A DNA stretch of 64,000 bases from the NCBI GenBank assembly GCA_026982335.1, contig JALSHH010000047.1, positions 1 to 64,000 on the forward strand, given 5' to 3'. A program made the position numbers and the translations under genes. Position 1 is the first letter of the stretch, and every line of letters begins with the position of its first letter. Positions 44,427 through 53,071 of the stretch are shown here, piece by piece. Source of the stretch: Phycisphaerales bacterium (GTDB lineage Bacteria > Planctomycetota > Phycisphaerae > Phycisphaerales > UBA1924). The notes below the pieces were generated by a model that was not told where the DNA came from, did not search any database, and saw only the letters and a list, made by a program, of their open reading frames with translations.

Positions 44427-45530
44427 TTATGGTTCGAAACAAGTCAGAGGTTCTCGAGGCAACCCCGCCGAGAGACGACCGACATCTGAACCACCAAAGT
44501 CAATGCCCTGAAGCCCGTGCCGTGTCCAGCGGAACCGTTGGCAATACTGGGAGGGATCATTCAATCCACCCTTTGGAATCGGGAAAGTATCAAGCGGAAC
44601 ATAGGTCTGCAACCAATCGACATTTGGGGTATTGGGATTCCACCCTGCATTCGCGTCTGCTGTGAGTTCTGAACGAACCGACCCGTCGAAGAAGGCAAGG
44701 TTCGGTTTGGCTTCCGGATATGCAAAGTAAAGTCCCCGCTTATCTGTAAACCGGTCGAACTCCTCAAACATCATGACTTTACCCGAAGCGTGAGCGACCT
44801 GTGTGACTTTTCTATTCCCTAGTTTGACCCCCATCGGCCCTGTAAAGAGGTGAGGTGTCGTGTCAATTGGAGCATAAGTCGGTGCACCAGCGATGCCGTC
44901 GGTGTTCCATGCAGCGGGAACCATCTGGTAGGTTGAAGCAAACGGCCAACGCTGTGTGATATAAGTTGGAAGCCAGTTTCCATCTTGATCGTATCCTGGC
45001 TCCGCCTGGCCATTGCCGTATGGTAAGGAGTTTCCGTCCTCAAGATACTCAAGCGTGTTCTCTTGCCAATTGATCAGATTCCTATCAAACGGGCTGGCTG
45101 CGCTTGGCTCGGGCTGAACATCGGTCAGGAAGTCAAGAAGCACCAAGTGCGAATACCGCCTGTGAGGTAAGCGCCCAGCAAAATTGCGAATTTTCGTTAT
45201 TCCAGCAACACGGCCAGTCACCCGTTGAAGAATTTCCTGATTCTGACGACCCGCTGCTGCGGTGTCCGTCGTGTGAGTCTTAGTTCGACCATCCGGCATC
45301 AGATAGGCCTCGCCCGCCTTCCAAGTGTAGCTAAAGATGCGATCCTTGTTGTCGGAAGCATAGTTGGCAGCACCAGTGTTGAGCGACCGCATATTTGACT
45401 GCGACAAAACATTCTTCGCCGACCGCTGCGCCTGGCCCAAAGCCGGGAGCAAGATGCCGATGAGCAAGGCGATGATTGCAATGACCACCAAAAGCTCGAT
45501 AAGGGTAAATGCGTTTTTCCGTCTTTCCAC
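44427..45530 (-). CDS. Prepilin-type N-terminal cleavage/methylation protein (pseudopilin-like)
   Basis: 367 residues. The leader '(V/M)ERRKNAFTLIELLVVIAI' has the class III signal cut by prepilin peptidase before the Phe, with Glu5, followed by the usual hydrophobic helix to 'LLPALGQAQRSAK'. The long globular part with 'KPNLAFFDGSVRSELTADANAG' resembles the many planctomycete type II pseudopilin-like proteins. Start chosen at GTG 45530, because GGAGG lies 5 nt upstream and gives a standard short leader; ATG 45542 and the track start 45596 would lengthen it. Function beyond pilus or secretion-related is not known. Confidence 0.88.
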   Translation of the reverse strand: MERRKNAFTLIELLVVIAIIALLIGILLPALGQAQRSAKNVLSQSNMRSLNTGAANYASDNKDRIFSYTWKAGEAYLMPDGRTKTHTTDTAAAGRQNQEILQRVTGRVAGITKIRNFAGRLPHRRYSHLVLLDFLTDVQPEPSAASPFDRNLINWQENTLEYLEDGNSLPYGNGQAEPGYDQDGNWLPTYITQRWPFASTYQMVPAAWNTDGIAGAPTYAPIDTTPHLFTGPMGVKLGNRKVTQVAHASGKVMMFEEFDRFTDKRGLYFAYPEAKPNLAFFDGSVRSELTADANAGWNPNTPNVDWLQTYVPLDTFPIPKGGLNDPSQYCQRFRWTRHGLQGIDFGGSDVGRLSAGLPREPLTCFEP

Positions 45531-45937
45531 GACGACCTCCATTTTGTCAATGTGCCCTTCGCCCGATCTCACTACGGTGAAACAAACGATCAGCACTGAC
45601 TTGTAAACCGGTTATGATGCCCGCCGGAACCTATTTGTTTTGATAGGCTGTGCGTTCCGGCGCCCCATCCTTTGTCTCTGCGTTCTCTATTCGCTCTCCA
45701 GCGGCAAAGGGTTCCCGGTGATTCCCCAATGTATCACCAAACTTCACCAAAACCTTGCCTTTCTGTCTTTCGATACTGTTTTTTCGAACGCTCCGCACAC
45801 CGGGAGACCGATCATCCACACGACGCTCGATCTCACTGTATGCTCACTCCCTTTATACGGCTTTTGCGAGGAATTCGCAACCCCATCTTCCCCAGTAAAG
45901 TGAAAATAATCAAAGATATACTGGTGTTCGGCCTTTG
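45531..45937. other. Intergenic region with an inverted repeat
   Basis: 407 bp between the prepilin-like start and the sugar transferase stop, both on the minus strand. It contains the nested inverted repeat at 45623-45661. Track ORFs on the plus strand here have no ribosome site and no family features. Confidence 0.5.
45623..45661. repeat. Nested inverted repeat
   Basis: GCCGGAAC...GTTCCGGC (8 bp arms) enclosing CTAT...ATAG (4 bp arms). There is no T run beside it. It lies about 90-130 bp upstream of the prepilin-like gene, so an operator or RNA hairpin is possible. Confidence 0.5.
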
Positions 45938-47419
45938 CTAGTGTGCGTTCCGGTGGATAAACCCCCTGAAAATGGTCAGCACCAGAATCCGGAGATCAAA
46001 CCAAATCGTCCAGTTCCGGATATAGAACAGGTCATATTGAAGCCGTTTTCGCAAACTCGTATCCCCGCGAAGCCCATTAACCTGCGCCCACCCGGTCATC
46101 CCCGCCTTAACCTGCTGGCGGAGCATGTACCCACGCCAATCCTCTCGGAACTGGTCGATGAGCTCAGGGCGTTCAGGACGAGGCCCCACCAAGGCCATGT
46201 CCCCGATGAGCACATTGAAAAGCTGGGGGAGTTCATCGAGGCTCATCCGCCTCAACCATGCCCCAACCTTGGTCACCCGAGGATCACCTCTGATCGTCCA
46301 AAAGTCTGAAAGATTCCCCTCTCGCCTTCCTTGATCATCGTCTTGCATGACGAACATGGTACGGAATTTCCAAATTTCAAAGGTTCCCCCTCCAAGGCTA
46401 ACGCGTTGTTGTTTGAAAAATACCGGCCCCGGACTGCTCAACCGGACCAAGATGGCAATGACAAGCATCACCGGCGAGAAGATCACCAACCCAACAATCG
46501 CGCCGAAGATATCGAGCCCGCGTTTGAAAACCCCACCAATTCCTGCCATTGGACTCTCGCGATAACTCAGGATTGGCATGCCTTCGAGCTCAGAGACCGC
46601 CATGTTCTGTGGGAGATAACGAGGATGAACATCAGGAACAATCCGCACATCAACCGCAAAACGCTCGAGCCGGCGCAGAATCATCGGAAGCTGGGCAGAC
46701 ATCGCGCTGGGAATCGCCAGGTAAATCGCATCAACATGTCTGTTTTCGAGGACGGATTCGAGTTCGCGCACGCCCCCAGCCACTGGCAAATTCAGACACG
46801 ATGAACGCGAAGTTTGCTCGTGGTGCGAAATGAAGTACTCAACGCGGATTCCTGTCCATGAGTTGCGGGCGAGTGTTCGGGCGGTGATCTGCCCCAATCG
46901 CCCAACGCCGACGATCGCGACATGCCGCATATTCCACCCGCGTTTGCGCATAGATCGGAGCACCAGACGAAGCAAAAGTCGATACGACCCAATCATAACC
47001 GGGAGTGTGGCTGCGAAAATCGCAAGCTGAAACCGAAGCGGGTCAGTGGCCAGTCGCCAACCGGGATAGGTCTGCTCTGGTGGCCCAACCGTGTTGAGTC
47101 GGCTCGATCCCACCGCCCAGAGCGCCACCACGATCATCATCACCGAGACAAACGAGGCTTTGAATACCTGCCCGAGCTCACCGACCAGCGCCTGGTCACG
47201 CCGGGGCTTGTAGAGTTTGAAAAAAATCATCGTGAGCATCGCGATCGGTACGGCAAAGACCACGAGTGAATCTTTAAAATACTCTTCCCATTGATCTGGA
47301 AATGGACGATCAAATCGGTTGAGCATCACCGCCCAAGCGAACATCGCCGCCGATGCGATGGCCAAAGCATCAAACATACCAAAGATCGAAACAAACAGGT
47401 TGTGTTTCTGCCTGAGCAA
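45938..47419 (-). CDS. Polyprenyl-phosphate sugar phosphotransferase (WcaJ/PssY-type)
   Basis: 493 residues. Four or five TM helices in the first 160 residues, a cytosolic CoA-binding-like Rossmann domain ('NMRHVAIVGVGRLGQITARTL'), a TM at about 305-325 and the catalytic bacterial sugar transferase domain ('FKRGLDIFGAIVGLVIFSPVMLV', 'IWKFRTMFV', 'SLDELPQLFNVLIGDMALVGPRPERPE', 'AGMTGWAQVNGLRGDTSL'). It starts exopolysaccharide or O-antigen units by moving a sugar-1-phosphate to undecaprenyl phosphate. The start is a TTG at 47419 with AAGGGG 5 nt upstream. No other polysaccharide genes are adjacent. Confidence 0.93.
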   Translation of the reverse strand: MLRQKHNLFVSIFGMFDALAIASAAMFAWAVMLNRFDRPFPDQWEEYFKDSLVVFAVPIAMLTMIFFKLYKPRRDQALVGELGQVFKASFVSVMMIVVALWAVGSSRLNTVGPPEQTYPGWRLATDPLRFQLAIFAATLPVMIGSYRLLLRLVLRSMRKRGWNMRHVAIVGVGRLGQITARTLARNSWTGIRVEYFISHHEQTSRSSCLNLPVAGGVRELESVLENRHVDAIYLAIPSAMSAQLPMILRRLERFAVDVRIVPDVHPRYLPQNMAVSELEGMPILSYRESPMAGIGGVFKRGLDIFGAIVGLVIFSPVMLVIAILVRLSSPGPVFFKQQRVSLGGGTFEIWKFRTMFVMQDDDQGRREGNLSDFWTIRGDPRVTKVGAWLRRMSLDELPQLFNVLIGDMALVGPRPERPELIDQFREDWRGYMLRQQVKAGMTGWAQVNGLRGDTSLRKRLQYDLFYIRNWTIWFDLRILVLTIFRGFIHRNAH

Positions 47420-47569
47420 ATCAGCCCCTTACGGATTCGTCAACACATCAGCAGATTCAAGCCACAACCCAAACGATACTGGATTGTGGGCCCTCCCCCA
47501 GAGTGTAGAGCACTCGCCCCCCCTCCGCCTCCCTTGCCCTCCAGATACGCGTCTTGCACATCAAGATAT

Positions 47570-48535
47570 TTATTTTGTTTTGTTGGCACTGGCCACACCT
47601 GATCCCGAACCCAGCTTCTTCATCTCTGTCAGCGCATCGCGCAGCGTATCGGTAAGCTCAGCTCCCGATGGAGGCACAATCCGTACTTTGGCGTAGAGAT
47701 CCCCCCGTTTTCCATCAGCAGAAGCCAATCCGTGTCCACCGATCCGGAATCGTGATTCGCTGGCGGTTCCCGGCGGGATGGTGAGCGTGACGACTTTGCC
47801 ATCGATTGTTGGCACCTCGACTTTGGCGCCAAGGGTTGCTTCTGCAATGCTCAAGGGCAATTCCACCGCGAGATCAAGCCCATCGTCAATGCGGGTAAAC
47901 CGTGGATCTTGCTCGATATGAATGACCACGAACAGGTCGCCGGGCTCACCGCCCTGATCAGCCATTGGACTGGGCATGCCCTGCCCGCGTAATCGGAGTT
48001 TACCTCCTGATTTAACGCCTTTGGGTATTTTGACCTCGATGGACTTGGGTCCGTTGCTGCTGGGTACTGAGATCCGCTTCCGTGCCCCGTGGTGAACATC
48101 CGAGAGGCTTACCCTGAGCCCCACACGGATATCTTGTCCACGCATGGGTCGGCGTGGGCGAGGCCGGGCCCCACCTCCGAAGTCGACTCCAAATCCGCCC
48201 CCCCCGCTGCCTCCAGCACGCGATCGTGCCCCCCCAAACATGGCATCGATAATCGATCCCAGATCGCCGAAATCGATATCCTGAGCGCTGGCATATTCGG
48301 CAGGACGCCCCGAGACGAATCGTTCATGTCCAAGTTGATCGTACTTGGCACGCTTCTCTGGATCCGAGAGCACCTCGTAGGCCTCGTTGAGTTCGGAAAA
48401 TTTCTTGCCCGCATCGGGGTCTTCGCTCACATCGGGATGCAGCTTGCGGGCCCGGTTGCGGAAAGCCTGTTTGATTTCGTCGGCGTCGGCCCCTTTGGGA
48501 ACGCCGAGCACTTGGTAATAATCTGATTGACTCAT
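47570..48535 (-). CDS. DnaJ-type co-chaperone without zinc finger (CbpA-like)
   Basis: 321 residues. J domain at 5-68 with H33-P34-D35 ('RKLHPDVSEDPDAGKKF'), a Gly/Phe/Arg-rich linker ('GGSGGGGFGVDFGGGARPRPRR'), then two beta-barrel C-terminal substrate-binding domains ('GLRVSLSDVHHGARKRISVP', 'VELPLSIAEATLGAKVEVPTIDG'). The CxxCxGxG zinc-finger repeats of DnaJ itself are missing, so it is a type II J-protein that would stimulate a DnaK. Start ATG 48535 with weak GGTAG upstream. Confidence 0.92.
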   Translation of the reverse strand: MSQSDYYQVLGVPKGADADEIKQAFRNRARKLHPDVSEDPDAGKKFSELNEAYEVLSDPEKRAKYDQLGHERFVSGRPAEYASAQDIDFGDLGSIIDAMFGGARSRAGGSGGGGFGVDFGGGARPRPRRPMRGQDIRVGLRVSLSDVHHGARKRISVPSSNGPKSIEVKIPKGVKSGGKLRLRGQGMPSPMADQGGEPGDLFVVIHIEQDPRFTRIDDGLDLAVELPLSIAEATLGAKVEVPTIDGKVVTLTIPPGTASESRFRIGGHGLASADGKRGDLYAKVRIVPPSGAELTDTLRDALTEMKKLGSGSGVASANKTK

Positions 48536-48620
48536 GCTGATCTACCTGTTCTTCTTGCCGAACCACCCCGCGTTCGTGCATACGCCCTGATCGCAACAGT
48601 GGATCATGAGGACATCATAG

Positions 48621-48649
48621 AAAACAAGCGACGCTTTGGCGTCGCTTGT
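48621..48649 (-). terminator. Terminator of the CpcT-FKBP gene
   Basis: Minus strand: ACAAGCGACGC, 4-nt loop, GCGTCGCTTGT, then TTTTC. The 11-bp perfect stem lies about 50 nt past the stop. Confidence 0.8.
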
Positions 48650-48695
48650 GCCATTTGAATACTACACATGCCCACAATCCCGAACACGCACGGGC

Positions 48696-49802
48696 TTAGT
48701 CGTGGTTATGCCCGGCGTGAGGATCAACCTCAGACGGACTTGGCTCTGAAGCTTCCTTGGCCTCCACATGGTCAATATGGGCCATGAAAACATTGAAGTA
48801 GAGCATGGCATTTGACGGAATATTGGCCCGTGGATTGCCCCGCTCGCCATAGGCAAGATAGCCGGGAATCAACAGCTTACGGCGATTCCCCATCGCAAAT
48901 CCTTCCATTCCAATCCCCCACCCAGTAATTGCGCGCGTCTCGGGTGGGAACTCAAAGACGAATGGCTGATTGCGGGCGTAGCTCGAATCGAACCGTGTGC
49001 CGTCATTGAGATATCCATCATAGTGAACATGAAGCTGATCCCCTTTGGTCGGGGTAATGCCGTTATCTCCGCCGTACTCGACGATGACCATGCCGTCATC
49101 GCGGCGGATCACCTGAGCATATGGATCGGTGCGCTCGAAGGTGATGACCGAATCTTCTTCTGAACCCCAAACGATATCACCCGAAGCATCAAATCCACGA
49201 TCAGCAACCGTCAGGGTATCGCCATCGAGTGTCACACTCGATGTCATTTCGACCGCTCCAGCGATCCCGGTCGGGTAGGGATATGGGGTTGCTCCGGTGA
49301 ATCCTGACGAGGTTGGTTCAAGCTCGACATCAAGTGTCGCGATCAGATCATCGTTTGACACCTGTGGAAAGAGCTCGGTCGCTGCCCACATGCCGGTGAA
49401 AACGCCTCTGGAAGATTCATCCATCGCAAACTCATAGGTCCGCAGGCGAATCTCACCTTTGTACCGGTAGAGCTGGAAGAAGGCCTGGCGATAGGGCTCC
49501 CAGGCCGCATTGGATCGTACACTCTCGACATAGAGGGTGTCGCTCATACCCTCGACGGGCGCAGGTGCTACAGTCATGGCGATGAACACATCCCCTTCGA
49601 CGGGCGTGGTGGACTTCCATGTGCCGCTGAGCTGTGACGCAATCTTGGCAATGCCATCATCTGACCAACTCGGGGCATAGGCCTCTGGAGCGGTATACAC
49701 CGGTGCTGGGTCAGAAGCCTGATCTTGCGCCTGAGCAACGCCGACACTCATCGAAGCACACATCATCACGCTGATTACACACGGGAAACATACTTTAAAC
49801 AT
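48696..49802 (-). CDS. Exported CpcT/CpeT-like plus FKBP-type peptidyl-prolyl isomerase
   Basis: 368 residues. Signal peptide 1-25 ('CVISVMMCASMSVGVAQA'). Residues about 45-225 resemble the CpcT/CpeT calycin-type barrel ('IASQLSGTWKS', 'EPYRQAFFQLYRYKGEIRLRTYEF'), known as a bilin lyase in cyanobacteria but also found in non-photosynthetic bacteria. Residues about 245-350 are an FKBP domain ('GDQLHVHYDGYLNDGTRFDSSYARNQPFVFEF', 'GWGIGMEGFAMGNRRKLLIPGYLAYGERG'). The tail is His-rich ('HAGHNHD'). It is probably a periplasmic or outer-membrane folding factor. GGAGA lies 7 nt before ATG. Confidence 0.85.
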   Translation of the reverse strand: MFKVCFPCVISVMMCASMSVGVAQAQDQASDPAPVYTAPEAYAPSWSDDGIAKIASQLSGTWKSTTPVEGDVFIAMTVAPAPVEGMSDTLYVESVRSNAAWEPYRQAFFQLYRYKGEIRLRTYEFAMDESSRGVFTGMWAATELFPQVSNDDLIATLDVELEPTSSGFTGATPYPYPTGIAGAVEMTSSVTLDGDTLTVADRGFDASGDIVWGSEEDSVITFERTDPYAQVIRRDDGMVIVEYGGDNGITPTKGDQLHVHYDGYLNDGTRFDSSYARNQPFVFEFPPETRAITGWGIGMEGFAMGNRRKLLIPGYLAYGERGNPRANIPSNAMLYFNVFMAHIDHVEAKEASEPSPSEVDPHAGHNHD

Positions 49803-50218
49803 TCAGAGATCTCCTCTTATCTGCTGTTGAAAAACGACGGTTTGGTCATTGTAGGCGTCCAGAAGCACAGCCTCCGGATTCCTCATAGGGACGACTCCCT
49901 CTCGACTCACCTCATGATCGAAGACTCCATGCCAACTGTCCGACTTGACAAAAAGATCGATCGCCGATCACCAATCCACTCAGTCCCCAACGCCTACACG
50001 GGGCATTTCATGCGAGATTTGGGCTTTTTCGTTCAAAATTTCTTGGAGAACGCCTTCGCATGATCTCATGCCTGTCCGATTCCATCGCCGATGATATGAA
50101 TTGTAATCCAAATCTCACAAAACCCCGGATCAAGTGTGCCGACAACTCCGTATCGCACCGAGTGATAGATATGATGTATCGTTAGGCCCGATGATAGACC
50201 AGCACAGATGGACCACAG
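49803..50218. other. Intergenic region, nothing convincing
   Basis: 416 bp between the divergent CpcT-FKBP and two-TM genes. It should hold both promoters, but I could not single out a well-spaced pair. A tandem 'GACCAGCACAGATGGACCA'-like duplication runs into the start of the next gene (50197-50230). Confidence 0.4.
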
Positions 50219-50929
50219 ATGGACCAGCACACAAACCAACCCCCTGAGCCAACTGCGCATGATTCGCAATCGGACACGCTGCCGATCCCCAAAGACCACC
50301 GCCCGCCTGAACTGCTCTTTGAGCCCTATGAACCTCGTTCGGTCTCGACGATTGTTGCCCAGCAGCAAGCTTTGCGCGAATCCCAGGCAGCCGAGACCGC
50401 TGCAATTATCTTCGCAGGTGTTGATCAGCTCGAGCTTACCTTCCCCAAAGGGCAACAAGAAGATCGACCAGATTGCCAATCTGAGCATCCCGGGCACAAA
50501 CCTTTGTTCAATCGGCCACTCGATGAAACTTTCGAACCTATCCGCACTGAACACCTTTCACTTCGCCGTCGGCTTGTGACTCCTGGTGCCCAGTGCATCT
50601 ATTCGCTCATCACCATCACACTCATAGGCGGGCTCATGGGATTATCCGCCTCGATCAACTCGCCAGCCTTGATGCTCGCAGCGGAAATCATCTCCCCGAC
50701 CCTCTTGCCGATCTGCATCTGGAAATGGATCCGCTGGCTTGATTCGCGCCCCTACTACTACCGCCTGCTCACTTCACTCGACGAAGATGCGCGAAACCTG
50801 CTCAATCACCGCTTGCTTTGGAAACCAGCAACAAAAACTCATCGTTCTAAAAGTACTGCTCGCTTAAAACCAACATCCCGACCTCCTTGCTGGTACATAA
50901 ACAGCAATCAGTCACATTTGGCCGCGTGA
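50219..50929 (+). CDS. Two-TM membrane protein, paralogue A
   Basis: 236 residues, unknown family. A hydrophilic N-terminal 130 residues is followed by two hydrophobic segments at about 127-147 ('IYSLITITLIGGLMGL') and 150-170 ('LMLAAEIISPTLLPICIW'), then 'WIRWLDSRPYYYRLLTSLDEDARNLLNHR'. That last motif is shared with the protein encoded 370 bp downstream ('RWLGSAPYFYRLMTSLGEDAENIL'), so the two are paralogues. The C-terminal 30 residues look unconserved. The start has no Shine-Dalgarno site and lies in a short tandem repeat, so it is uncertain. Confidence 0.6.
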   Translation: MDQHTNQPPEPTAHDSQSDTLPIPKDHRPPELLFEPYEPRSVSTIVAQQQALRESQAAETAAIIFAGVDQLELTFPKGQQEDRPDCQSEHPGHKPLFNRPLDETFEPIRTEHLSLRRRLVTPGAQCIYSLITITLIGGLMGLSASINSPALMLAAEIISPTLLPICIWKWIRWLDSRPYYYRLLTSLDEDARNLLNHRLLWKPATKTHRSKSTARLKPTSRPPCWYINSNQSHLAA

Positions 50930-51299
50930 TTGTTTTATTTGATACTATTTCTTATGAATATATGCAACATGCCTATGCGAACAAGCATTGTTCAAACCGA
51001 TGAGTGATCGAATTCGTGCCGCAGGATGCCCATGAGCGAAGAAAAAGGTCCTCCTTGGTGTTTTGGTAGAAACCAAACGCCTTTGAATCCAGTATACCCT
51101 CCAAGAACAAACACTCGAGCCAATGAGTTTGCGCCCCTTTCTGATCTTCAACCCAACAGTAAACACCAAGAACAAATTCCATCGCTGAAAGAATAAATGC
51201 CGAAAGACCAATCATTGTCGTAACATATATAAAGAGCATCCAGAAACACATATATATTGTGGATGAACACATGATTTTCTCGTACGGGGAGGGCAGTGA
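50930..51299. other. AT-richer intergenic region between the two paralogues
   Basis: 370 bp, visibly lower in GC than its surroundings. A minus-strand frame of 99 codons (51272 to 50973) encodes a hydrophobic N-terminal stretch ('MCSSTIYMCFWMLFIYVTT') and could be a small membrane protein, but it has only a weak site and no recognisable family, so I do not call it. Confidence 0.35.
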
Positions 51300-51857
51300 A
51301 TGATGGAAAAAGGCGACCGACCCAAAAGACGAGAACTCTTGCCCGGTGTCGATCCATCGTGGGTCGAATCGGCACTGAGCCGTCCTGAAGATGAAGAACC
51401 CGAGGTTGAGTTTGACCCCGATGATCCGGATTCGGTCTGGATTCTGGGCAATGATCCCGAAGCCAAGATTTCGAGCGTCGCCGACCAACGCAACCTGATC
51501 CACAAGCAGATGCTCTCAGCTGGCGGGCAGTTTGTGCTCGGACTCTTCATGATGTTCATTGCAATCGGGATCACCATCATGGCGATCACGAACCCTATAA
51601 AGATGTACATCATCCCGGCAGCGATGATCACACCGATCAGCTTTTGGTATATGCGAGCCCGTTGGCGTCGTTGGCTTGGATCGGCGCCGTACTTCTATCG
51701 ACTGATGACTTCATTGGGCGAAGACGCAGAAAACATACTCATTGAGCGTGAAGAAAAACGCCGCCAGAAGTTTGTCAAAAAGGTCGGCGATCTATACGAG
51801 ATCAATACCAAGCCGAAGAAGAAGAAGAAGAAGAAGAAGAAGAAGAAGAAGCGATAA
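51300..51857 (+). CDS. Two-TM membrane protein with poly-lysine tail, paralogue B
   Basis: 185 residues, unknown family. Acidic N-terminus ('PEDEEPEVEFDPDDPDS'), two hydrophobic segments at about 77-100 ('FVLGLFMMFIAIGITIMAI') and 102-120, then 'WRRWLGSAPYFYRLMTSLGEDAENILIERE' shared with paralogue A. It ends in K-P followed by twelve Lys and Arg, encoded by a pure (AAG)12 run. The tail would be cytoplasmic if both helices cross the membrane, and could bind lipid head groups or nucleic acid. GGGGAGGG lies 6 nt before two consecutive ATG codons. Confidence 0.7.
   Translation: MMEKGDRPKRRELLPGVDPSWVESALSRPEDEEPEVEFDPDDPDSVWILGNDPEAKISSVADQRNLIHKQMLSAGGQFVLGLFMMFIAIGITIMAITNPIKMYIIPAAMITPISFWYMRARWRRWLGSAPYFYRLMTSLGEDAENILIEREEKRRQKFVKKVGDLYEINTKPKKKKKKKKKKKKR
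51816..51851 (+). repeat. (AAG)12 trinucleotide repeat
   Basis: Twelve perfect AAG units encode the poly-lysine tail of paralogue B, immediately before the Arg and stop codons. Confidence 0.97.
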
Positions 51858-51933
51858 AGTAACAATACTGTGCGCATCGGCTTACGAGCCATGACCGTGG
51901 AGAGAGCGGTGGTGATGAATGGGCGCACCAAAA

Positions 51934-51960
51934 ACCGCTTCCTCACGGTCGCGGCTCGTT
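51934..51960. repeat. Dispersed 27-bp repeat, copy 1 (intergenic)
   Basis: CCGCT-N-CCTCACGGTCGCGGCTCGTTG type sequence, identical at 26 of 27 positions to the copy inside nrdJ (57817-57843). It lies between paralogue B and the mdh stop. Confidence 0.85.
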
Positions 51961-51991
51961 GAAAAACACATAATTTGTATGCTGAGGTGCA

Positions 51992-52957
51992 TCAAGCGAG
52001 TTCTGGGAATCGATCTTTGACGATCTTGACCAGATCCGCGACATGCGATGCGGATTCGTCGAAGAGTTTTTGCTCTTCTTCGGTGAGTTTGAATTCGACG
52101 ATCTTCTCGACACCGTCTTTGCCCAAGAGTGCGGGAACGCCGACGAACAGCCCCTTATGCCCAAACTGCCCGTCGAGGTATGCAGCCGATGGGATGACCC
52201 GTTTTTTATCCTTGATGATCGCCTCGGCCATTTGGATGGTGCCCAGCGCTGGCGCGTAATAGGCACTGGTTCCCATGAGTTTGACGATCTCGCCGCCACC
52301 GACTTTGGCCCGATCGACGCAGGCGGTGATTTTTTCTTCGGACATCATGTCGGTGACGGGGATGCCGTGGACACTCGTCAGGCGTGGGAAGGGGACCATG
52401 TCATCGCCATGCCCACCTAGGAGCATCGCCTGAACATCTTCGACGCTCACGCCAAGCTCCCAAGCGATAAAGGCACGGTACCGGGCGCAGTCGAGTGCGC
52501 CAGCCTGTCCAACAATGCGATTGCTCGGGAACCCGGTGGCCTTCCATGCGGTGTAGACCATCGCATCGAGTGGATTGGACACGAGGATGACAATCGAGTT
52601 GGGGGCGTGCTTCTTGATGTTCTCGGAGACGGATTTGACAATCTTGACATTGGTTTCGATCAGATCATCGCGGCTCATACCCGGCTTACGCGGGATGCCG
52701 GCAGTGACGATCACCACATCGGAATCGGCGATATCTTCGTAATCAAAGGTGCCCGTGAGTGTGCAATCAAACCCTTCGATCGGGGCGCAACACCCGAGAT
52801 CAATCATCTTGCCCTTGGGCATGTGCTGATCGGGTGCATCTGGGCGAGGGATGTCGAGGAGAACGATGTCGCCGAGTTCTTTTTGGGCAGCCCAGTGGGC
52901 GCAGGTTGCGCCGACATTACCAGCACCGATGATGGAGATCTTTGCACGCTTTGGCAT
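51992..52957 (-). CDS. mdh: Malate dehydrogenase
   Basis: 321 residues, LDH-like family, NAD-dependent oxidation of malate to oxaloacetate in the TCA cycle. NAD loop 'KISIIGAGNVGATCAHWAA', substrate Arg residues in 'AGIPRKPGMSRDDLI' (an Arg at the specificity position favours MDH over LDH), 'VSNPLDAMVYTAWKATGF' and catalytic H183 in 'LLGGHGDDMVPF'. Start ATG 52957 has AGGA 8-9 nt upstream. It stands alone, with the dispersed repeat just past its stop. Confidence 0.96.
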   Translation of the reverse strand: MPKRAKISIIGAGNVGATCAHWAAQKELGDIVLLDIPRPDAPDQHMPKGKMIDLGCCAPIEGFDCTLTGTFDYEDIADSDVVIVTAGIPRKPGMSRDDLIETNVKIVKSVSENIKKHAPNSIVILVSNPLDAMVYTAWKATGFPSNRIVGQAGALDCARYRAFIAWELGVSVEDVQAMLLGGHGDDMVPFPRLTSVHGIPVTDMMSEEKITACVDRAKVGGGEIVKLMGTSAYYAPALGTIQMAEAIIKDKKRVIPSAAYLDGQFGHKGLFVGVPALLGKDGVEKIVEFKLTEEEQKLFDESASHVADLVKIVKDRFPELA

Positions 52958-53071
52958 TTTGCAGGTCCTTTCAGTCGCCTATTTGTCGTCAAATCTTGTC
53001 GTCAAATCCGTTTGGTCAACCCTTCCATTGCAGAGACGAGAGTTGAGCAACGGGAGGGGTCTGTATCCTAG

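Noticed and set aside
45640-45941. Two overlapping plus ORFs in the gap before the sugar transferase
   Set aside because: No ribosome site, no recognisable domain, one runs into the real gene's 3' end.
50973-51503. 176-codon minus ORF between the two-TM paralogues
   Set aside because: Its N-terminal part is antisense to paralogue B. The last 99 codons are noted as a weak possibility in the gap entry only.
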